Assembly (NCBI GenBank): GCA_028871815.1
Contig: JAGWMJ010000019.1
Span: 1-35,012 of the forward strand
From: Armatimonadota bacterium
GTDB lineage: Bacteria > Armatimonadota > Chthonomonadetes > Chthonomonadales > Chthonomonadaceae
DNA length: 35,012 nt
Direction of reading: 5' to 3'
Both the position numbers and the translations under genes were made by a program. This document shows, piece by piece, positions 26,640 to 31,693 of this stretch (the stretch's first letter is position 1; each line of letters begins with the position of its first letter). The notes beneath the pieces were generated by a model that ran no database searches, was not told the origin of the DNA, and was given only the letters and a program-made list of their open reading frames with translations.

Positions 26640-26737
26640 CACACGCTTACCCGGATCGGCATTGAGAGCGGCAAGACAAGTCTGCGCGGCATCCTATCGG
26701 GTCCCTGGGCCCAGCCCTTTACCCACTCGCCCTGTGC

Positions 26738-26769
26738 GTAAATGTGTAAATCCGTAAATTCGTAAATCG
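26738..26769 (+). repeat. Four tandem GTAAATNN units with exact 8-bp period
   Basis: GTAAAT occurs at 26738, 26746, 26754 and 26762, each followed by two variable bases (GT, CC, TC, CG). The array ends 14 bases before the ATG of the nuclease-like gene. Short regular direct repeats directly before a start suggest operator sites for a regulator binding in tandem, or iteron-like sites. Confidence 0.75.
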
Positions 26770-26783
26770 AAAGGGCTAGGCGT

Positions 26784-27515
26784 ATGATGAGACCCAGAAC
26801 ATTCAGTGCGCTAGTACGTGCTGGCGGCCCGGAGCGATTTGTCCGTGAGGCGTCCGAACGAGCTGCCCGGCTCGAGCGTGAACACTGGCTTAAGACACTC
26901 GAAGCCGAGGCATTACGCCAATGCGGGAAAGAAGCGGAAATATGCGCCACGTACCTCGACGGTCTGCGGCGCAAGCTCAATTCAACTCGTGCTGACGTCG
27001 CTCCTCGCGAGGATAGACGTGGCCGAGTGCAACGGCTGCACGCGCTTGGGGTTTGGGGGGAACACAAGGCCGTCGCATTGCTAAAGCGAGCAGGTTTCAG
27101 CGATGTATGCGAACTCAATGCGCAGTTTCCTAATCATCAGTTCGCTGACATTCTGGCAGAGCGCGACGGGAAGAAATATCTAATTGGCGTAAAGACTCGC
27201 AACAAATATCAAGCGAGCGGCCGATTAAACCCGACATACAACATAAGAAAGAAAGAAGCAGATATCCAAGCTCTTGCGGATAGGCATGAAGCCGTTCTTG
27301 CTTGGGTGGCTATCTCTGTCGTCCCTGAGCAACAGAAGTTCAGCGCGTATTTCGGCACGATAGACGAAATCCAATCGAGCGGAGAACGATTCTCTATTCC
27401 GATGACGCCGGAACACACAGCGAGGTATGATCGCCTGTCTTGCCCGCTGGAAGAAACTGATTCGTCGATTGAGCCGGATTGGACAAACGGCGGCAATGCG
27501 AACCGACCGGAATAA
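26784..27515 (+). CDS. PD-(D/E)xK-like nuclease-fold protein, possibly inactive
   Basis: A 243-residue protein with a helical, charged N-terminal third (FVREASERAARLEREHWLKT) and a central domain (about 90-200) like the restriction-endonuclease fold. The order is GVWGEHKAVALLKRAGF, then HQFADILAERDGKKYLIGVK followed by TRNKYQ. In active PD-(D/E)xK enzymes the last strand reads ExK; here it is GVK, so a metal-binding acid may be missing or displaced. The start is the ATG at 26784 after AAAGGG. No methyltransferase or helicase is adjacent, so a classical restriction system is not supported. Lower GC than its neighbours and the island setting suggest transfer. Confidence 0.5.
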   Translation: MMRPRTFSALVRAGGPERFVREASERAARLEREHWLKTLEAEALRQCGKEAEICATYLDGLRRKLNSTRADVAPREDRRGRVQRLHALGVWGEHKAVALLKRAGFSDVCELNAQFPNHQFADILAERDGKKYLIGVKTRNKYQASGRLNPTYNIRKKEADIQALADRHEAVLAWVAISVVPEQQKFSAYFGTIDEIQSSGERFSIPMTPEHTARYDRLSCPLEETDSSIEPDWTNGGNANRPE

Positions 27516-27938
27516 TGGGTTCGCATATGATGCGTAATCAACCTTGGGTCGACGGAGTAGGAGACATGCGAAGAGCGGGTCCCTCGTTCGAAAAGCATCT
27601 TGAGTGGGCTGAGCCTCCCATCCGGCCGGTGCAGGACTATCTCCGTGGTCGAATCAGGGCCTTGGCCGAATGGGAGAGTAAGTCGCAGATCAACCGTGAG
27701 TGGCCTACGAAGTTGAGCGGGATTTCTGCGAAGTAAGGGCCCAGTGAAGCGGGAATCCGTCAGGTTTTTCGATGCGGGAGTACGAGACCCCAAGGGCCAC
27801 GTGACAGCTTTCTCGGGCAAAATGGTCGGTGTACCAGAGTGAGCTGCGAATCGACGCCGTAGAACTTATGGACTACACGATCCTCTTCATCGAGGCGTCG
27901 TACCGATCTCCCTTGGCTAGTGAACCGCGCCCTGCACT
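27516..27938. other. Stretch without a convincing gene
   Basis: A short plus-strand frame ends at 27736 (a possible start at 27530 gives about 68 residues with RPVQDYLRGRIRALAEWESK). It has no clear ribosome site and no recognised family. The rest shows no protein-like frame. A perfect 7-bp hairpin GGACCCC-ACC-GGGGTCC lies at 27956-27972, just past this stretch. Confidence 0.3.
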
Positions 27939-28480
27939 CTATCCAGCCCTTTGCCGGACCCCACCGGGGTCCAGCATATCCCCCTCAGCCTCGTCGCCTA
28001 GGCTCCGGTTCACTTTCTGGAGGAGTCTGCTTGTGGTCTCTCGTTCAGTCAGTGAAGAGTTTGTGGTAGACCTCTCCCGAGGTCCCGCGGGACCCTTCGA
28101 AGCCCAGTGTGGCGCTTGTTATGCAGCCCTCCGATAGGACTTGCCCGAGTCGTATCAGGTACTCGTCGATGCTCAGGTCGGTTGCCTTATTCCATAGCGA
28201 GGTCCCTACCGCAGCTCCGGACGAAGTGGCGGAGCGCCACGTGTAGTGTCTCGCGATGGAGTCCGGCCGCCGCCCGGGGCACTGTAAGGGTCACGACCCA
28301 CCCGGGATTGTGCAACACGGTACTGCCGTCTGTAGCCATCGTGGGGTATCCCTCGCTCGGCACAACAGACATTGTGCCGAGCGAGGGTCCGGTAATGGTC
28401 AAGCCCAAACCGGACCTGTTGAGGTTCCGTACCGCGGCCTGTACTATGAACTTGGCGCGAGACCTGGCGCCCCGGGACGA
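27939..28480 (-). pseudogene. Decayed VWA-like/DUF2201-type metallopeptidase, MoxR partner
   Basis: Directly after the MoxR-like stop and in the same frame, the minus strand encodes FIVQAAVRNLNRSGLGLTIT, then MATDGSTVLHNPGWVVTL and LHRETLHVALRHF. This is the pattern of the zincin-like domain of putative metallopeptidases (ATDG, YNP, then HExxHVALRH). The HExxH reads RETLH, so the first zinc-binding His is lost. A TAA at 28187-28189 interrupts it. A +1 shift then continues with WNKATDLSIDEYLIRLG and VYHKLFTD up to a TGA at 28045, and a further shift gives GDMLDPGGV. The usual C-terminal VWA-like half is absent. In known MoxR-VWA modules the ATPase acts on this partner. The gene is dead or carries several sequencing errors. 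Confidence 0.6.
28350..28387. repeat. Perfect 16-bp stem, 6-base loop hairpin inside a coding remnant
   Basis: CCCTCGCTCGGCACAA (28350-28365) is exactly complementary to 28372-28387 across CAGACA. It lies within the metallopeptidase remnant, encoding PSLGTMSVVPSEG, in front of the conserved ATDG motif. Such a perfect stem is unusual inside a gene; it may be an inserted palindromic element. Confidence 0.75.
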
Positions 28481-29545
28481 CTAGACCGTACCAAGGATCT
28501 CGTCCAAGTCGATGCCGTCCTCCATACCCGTGACTGACCTGCACTGCCAGGTGGTAGTGCGAGCTCGAATTGTCGCAGTTTTGGAAAGGAGCTCGGCCGC
28601 GACTGCGCCGCGCGAGTACTGCGCGTTCTCAACTTTTGCCGCGAATGCCATAGCCGCATCAGGGGCACAGTCCCAGTGCTTGAGTGTGAACGCGCAGAGC
28701 GTTTCTGAGTTTTCCTCACTCAGAGCCCGAATGAGCCGCGGCAGGATGTCCGCCGGGTCAATGGACGCGGAAAGATCGGCACCCTGTACGGCCCGGACCA
28801 CGGCACGATTGATGTTGTCGTCCGTGACGTACGTCCAGAATTCCCGCCCGATGGCGGGGCCCAACATGTCGAGTGCTAGTGCCTCAAAGTCGGTCACAGC
28901 CGGATTCGTATCGTAGATCTTTGAGAGGTTCTCCCAGGCCCGGGGCGTGGCTGTTGTGGTATCCCGCTGCGGGGGCTGCATGAGATAGGAGGGGTTTGAA
29001 CCCACGAATCCCATGATCCGGGTCCAGATACCGCTCGCGTCGGCCCACATGAGGAAATCCTCTGCGTTGGGTTCCAGGCGGGCTACGACCCCGAACTTGC
29101 TATAGACCCCAGAGGGAATCGCGCAAGCTCCCGCCCCATCCTCGGGGTGGGGGCCAGCCGCCACTATGATGACGGAGTCCGGCAGAGTCCTGCCGTTTAC
29201 CGTGCGGCCCCACAGCCACGACGAATGAGCCGCCTGGACGCTCGGAGCCGCGTGAGAGAAATGATCCCAGAACCATATGGTTGCGGGAGAGACCGGCGCT
29301 GACAGGACTTCAGCGGTTTCAGCGAATGGCACGACACGGGCCCCGGTGGCAGCTACGACGGGCATTCCGTTCGCGTCCACGATGTGTTCTATCCTCGGAT
29401 GGGAGACGATGAGGTTGCTCCCCGACTCCTCAGCCGCCTGCTTGACAGCAGCCGTCTTACCGACCCCGGAGGGTCCCTGTATTAAAGCAGACCGTCCAAA
29501 TCGGACGCATTCCTTGACGAGGCGTACGACCTCTAGGTACCGCAT
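28481..29545 (-). CDS. MoxR-like AAA ATPase with altered catalytic residues
   Basis: A 354-residue protein of the MoxR/AAA_5 type. Walker A is intact (GPSGVGKT, residues about 24-31). The Walker B region reads TIWFWDHFSHAAPSVQAA, where family members have a DE pair before the PxVQ helix; here Glu is replaced by His. Sensor 1, normally Asn in AAGNPxED, reads AAGPHPEDGAGA. ATP binding is plausible, hydrolysis doubtful. MoxR ATPases act as chaperones for VWA or metallopeptidase partners, and the broken gene downstream is such a partner. The start is the ATG at 29545 with AAGG about ten bases upstream. A strong consensus promoter lies about 150 bases upstream. An island or phage origin is likely. 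Confidence 0.75.
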   Translation of the reverse strand: MRYLEVVRLVKECVRFGRSALIQGPSGVGKTAAVKQAAEESGSNLIVSHPRIEHIVDANGMPVVAATGARVVPFAETAEVLSAPVSPATIWFWDHFSHAAPSVQAAHSSWLWGRTVNGRTLPDSVIIVAAGPHPEDGAGACAIPSGVYSKFGVVARLEPNAEDFLMWADASGIWTRIMGFVGSNPSYLMQPPQRDTTTATPRAWENLSKIYDTNPAVTDFEALALDMLGPAIGREFWTYVTDDNINRAVVRAVQGADLSASIDPADILPRLIRALSEENSETLCAFTLKHWDCAPDAAMAFAAKVENAQYSRGAVAAELLSKTATIRARTTTWQCRSVTGMEDGIDLDEILGTV

Positions 29546-29702
29546 AGTATTGACCTTACCTTTCTATGATTGGGGTCGCTTAGCGTAGTTTGATCGGCTC
29601 CCCACAGGCAACCTGTACTGGCCTAGTTGAAGTTGCGCAATATCCCTATCGGGTCCCTACTTGTGTAGGTATCGTGTTCTATCGCGTCTAGTCCATTGTT
29701 CT

Positions 29703-29732
29703 ATTATATCATCTTGCTATATATCTTGTCAA
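29703..29732 (-). promoter_or_regulatory. Consensus sigma-70 promoter for the MoxR-like gene
   Basis: On the minus strand TTGACA (29732-29727) is followed by 18 bases and TATAAT (29708-29703). Both hexamers match the consensus exactly. The predicted start near 29696 leaves a ~150-base leader before the ATG at 29545. Confidence 0.8.
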
Positions 29733-29778
29733 GCCCTCGTAACTACGGTTGCAAGATATCTGCGCTGGCGCGCTGAGG

Positions 29779-30151
29779 GTGGCTGGCACGGCAGCACGAG
29801 CAGTCCCGTTGCAGAATGTGGAGGAAGTTGAGAAGGAACTGCTTGCCAGGCCTAACGGGGGTCGTGAATGCGGTCTACTCGGCAATTAACTGGGTACCAC
29901 GGCTGGCCCCGGCGACCAACGACCTTGAGCCTACCGAAGAGAAAGTCCTCCATTAGGCGGTTGCCGTTATCGCCGGACTCAAGCGGCCCGTGACGGCTAT
30001 CAAGGCCTTGTGTCTGCAGGATGAGCGGACGTGGAATGACAAGAAGTATGGCGGCGAGGGAACCGACTGGGTCTCGCCAGAGCAAGCCCAGGTCGCGAAG
30101 CAGTTGGTCGCCACAGTGCGAATGTATGAACCGCTACTCGGAATAGACTGA
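29779..30151 (+). pseudogene. Fragmented unknown gene
   Basis: Three successive pieces on the plus strand read like one protein. A GTG at 29779 opens a piece containing AVPLQNVEEVEKELLARPNG, stopped at 29887. A shifted frame gives VVNAVYSAINWVPRLAPATN and EKVLH, stopped by TAG at 29954. The same frame resumes with AVAVIAGLKRPVTAIKALCL, then DERTWNDKKYGGEGTDWVSP and VAKQLVATVRMYEPLLGID, ending at TGA 30149-30151. The last piece has the best coding look. I do not recognise the family. A frameshift plus an amber codon suggest decay; a suppressed stop is possible but not supported. Confidence 0.4.
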
Positions 30152-30174
30152 GCATCATATCGGCGCGGGATCGG

Positions 30175-30216
30175 GACTATGCCGCCGTACAGGTCCTTCT
30201 ACACGACGGCATAGTC
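30175..30216. repeat. Inverted repeat between the gene remnant and the CRISPR array
   Basis: GACTATGCCG (30175-30184) is exactly complementary to CGGCATAGTC (30207-30216) across 22 bases. It lies 36 bases beyond the distal repeat of the array and 24 bases after the gene remnant. It could end transcription from either side, but no T-run follows. Confidence 0.55.
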
Positions 30217-30251
30217 GTGTCTGGCCGAGGATTTAACCCGACGCGCCCGGG

Positions 30252-30485
30252 GTTGTATCACAGACCCGATTCCCGGCAGACCCTAGCGCCATCGCGTCGA
30301 ACTGGACGGTATACCCGATTGTATCACAGACCCAATTCCCGGCAGACCCTAGCCTAAAACCTAATAATGGCAAGCGGTCGATCATTGTATCACAGGCCCA
30401 ATTCCCGGCAGACCCTAGCATAGCGAAAAAGGTGCGATAATCCTCATTGATTGTATCACAGGCCCAATTCCCGGCAGACCCTAGC
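30252..30485 (-). CRISPR. Small CRISPR array, 4 repeats of 36 bp and 3 spacers of 30 bp, no cas genes seen
   Basis: Repeats at 30252-30287, 30318-30353, 30384-30419 and 30450-30485 alternate with three unrelated 30-bp spacers (exact 66-bp period). On the minus strand each repeat starts GCTAGGGTCTGCC and ends TGTGATACAAT. The two right-hand repeats are identical, the next differs at one base, and the left-most differs at further positions including the last base. Decay at one end marks that as the old end, so the array is read right to left. The 36/30 sizes and the TACAAT end resemble type II-C arrays such as that of Neisseria, where each repeat carries its own promoter; TGATACAAT matches an extended -10. 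No Cas9, Cas1 or Cas2 gene is found in this window. Confidence 0.85.
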
Positions 30486-30496
30486 ACGCTCACGCA

Positions 30497-31075
30497 TCAA
30501 ATAGGAAGTACTCTTGTAATGGTGAATTCTCGAGTGTAGGAAAAGAAGGGGCGATTTAACTGTCCTATAGAGACGTCTCCTATGCAGGTACCGAAGGGAC
30601 GATTAAACTGTGCTATAGAGTCTGAATACAGGCGACGCGCCAGCACATCATTTTCAAGGCGACTAAAGCCTGAATCAGCCATCCAGGCGTCATAGTCGGA
30701 ATGGCCAAGATTGAATTCGTGCATTCCAATTGCTACCATCGCTCCCCAGAGTTGTCTGCGAGACATCTTGTGTATTATCCTGTAGTAGACGCAATTGAAG
30801 CGCGCCGCCGTACGCCCGGAATCCTTTGTCGGACCCGTCATGAAATCGTATAGAAAAGCCTTACTTTTTTCAAAGTTCCTCAGGCGCTTGGCCCGACTCA
30901 GCAGAATAGGATTCTCTTCCGTACGGAGTGAGCGCGCCCACTTCATGAAGTCACTTCCCGTCTTTGCAAGGTGGTAGACCCCAATATTCACGTAATCCGG
31001 GAGAAACCGCACGTATAGCCAGAGCCGTTTCACCTTCCGCAAGACCGGTTCCAGCTTTCGCGTGAGTCGTTTCAT
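30497..31075 (-). CDS. Basic protein of unknown function directly upstream of the CRISPR array
   Basis: A 192-residue product ending 11 bases before the first CRISPR repeat and read in the same direction. It starts MKRLTRKLEPVLRKVKRLWL, highly basic, followed by YHLAKTGSDFMKWARSLR, then KAFLYDFMTGPTKDSGR and VYYRIIHKMSRRQLWGAM, rich in Arg, Lys and aromatics. The C-terminal ~40 residues contain two similar segments (SIAQFNRPF and SIGQLNRPF) encoded by a 28-bp DNA repeat. I chose the ATG at 31075; a TTG at 31117 would encode the degenerate CRISPR-like repeat. There is no ribosome site, but a TACAAT six bases upstream could give a leaderless message. It does not resemble any Cas protein I know. 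Base composition is lower in GC than the flanking chromosome. Confidence 0.5.
   Translation of the reverse strand: MKRLTRKLEPVLRKVKRLWLYVRFLPDYVNIGVYHLAKTGSDFMKWARSLRTEENPILLSRAKRLRNFEKSKAFLYDFMTGPTKDSGRTAARFNCVYYRIIHKMSRRQLWGAMVAIGMHEFNLGHSDYDAWMADSGFSRLENDVLARRLYSDSIAQFNRPFGTCIGDVSIGQLNRPFFSYTREFTITRVLPI
30545..30620. repeat. Imperfect 28-bp direct repeat, two copies 48 bp apart
   Basis: Copies at 30545-30572 and 30593-30620 share GAAGGG, CGATT, AAACTGT/TAACTGT and CTATAGAG and differ at about four positions. The repeat spacing is a multiple of three, so the gene on the minus strand encodes a duplicated SIxQxNRPF. It may be a duplicated coding segment or a DNA site close to the leader of the array. 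Confidence 0.6.
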
Positions 31076-31081
31076 CTTTCG

Positions 31082-31116
31082 ATTGTACCGCATGCCCAAT
31101 TCCGGCAGACTCCACA
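31082..31116 (+). repeat. Degenerate CRISPR-like repeat; possible tracrRNA anti-repeat
   Basis: The plus strand reads ATTGTA, then six unlike bases, then GCCCAATTCC, GGCAGAC and a divergent end. It matches the plus-strand form of the array repeat except for the internal block, one deleted C and the last bases. It lies 596 bases from the array. A transcript to the right from here would pair with the crRNA repeat over GCCCAATT and CAGAC with a central bulge, as anti-repeats of type II tracrRNAs do. A GGAAGG hairpin (loop nine, CCTTCC) follows at 31159-31179. No promoter or T-run terminator was recognised. It may instead be a stray repeat used as promoter by the unknown gene. Confidence 0.55.
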
Positions 31117-31370
31117 AACGCTAGGTTCCTATAGACCCCCCGCCCGCGCGGCGCAAACGGAAGGCTGCGTGGACCTTCCGGGCCCGCGTGGTCGTGCCAG
31201 GTGACGCGCCATCGACCCATCTATCTGTGCCGCCGGGAGTCGGCGGAGCGCGCCAGGCCCGACACTTAGGCAGCAGTCGAGCCGCCGGTTCGGCGTCTGG
31301 GGTTCGCACATTGAGTCGGCTCCGGGTCGGATTCATACCACTCGAAGCCCGATGCCGGAGATTGCCGGGC

Positions 31371-31475
31371 TCAATGATGGATGAGGAAACCGAGCCGCGC
31401 TCCAGCCAGCACCAGCCACGCAGAATTGACGCGGCCGCGGAACAGCATGGTGGCTGCAACAGTGGCTATCAATTG
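31371..31475 (-). pseudogene. 3' remnant resembling a chromate transporter
   Basis: The minus strand encodes QLIATVAATMLFRGRVNSAW followed by LVLAGARLGFL and a TGA at 31371. This resembles the last membrane segments of ChrA-type chromate transporters (xRxxVNxAWLxLxGAxLGxL). Nothing upstream on this strand continues it, so only the tail is left. The rest of 31117-31693 shows no gene. The match is short and remembered from family pattern, so it is tentative. Confidence 0.35.
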
Positions 31476-31693
31476 TGTTGAATTATCGGTGTGACCCGGA
31501 ACAGCGAGGCAGCCCGACCCACGCAGCGCCGGTGAGCGCTGGCCGAGCGCAGTAGAATTGGAAGAGGAGGAGATCTGTGCGCGGTCGCGAAGATTTCGTC
31601 GACGCCAATGCGGTGTTCGCCGCCACAACCTGCATCCGGGTTCCGCGCGCCACCGCCCTGGCGAAACGATCGTTGGAAAGGGGATCGTTTCTC

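Noticed and set aside
26784-27515. A restriction-modification system
   Set aside because: No methyltransferase, specificity subunit or helicase is next to the nuclease-like gene.
30233-30493. An open minus-strand frame encoding four LGSAGNWxCDT repeats
   Set aside because: The 66-bp period is divisible by three, which makes the repeats fall in frame by chance; the sequences between repeats are unrelated at both DNA and protein level, as in CRISPR spacers.
30497-31075. The unknown basic protein as a small Cas effector
   Set aside because: No RuvC, HNH or HEPN motif is visible and the length is far below known single-protein effectors; left as unknown.
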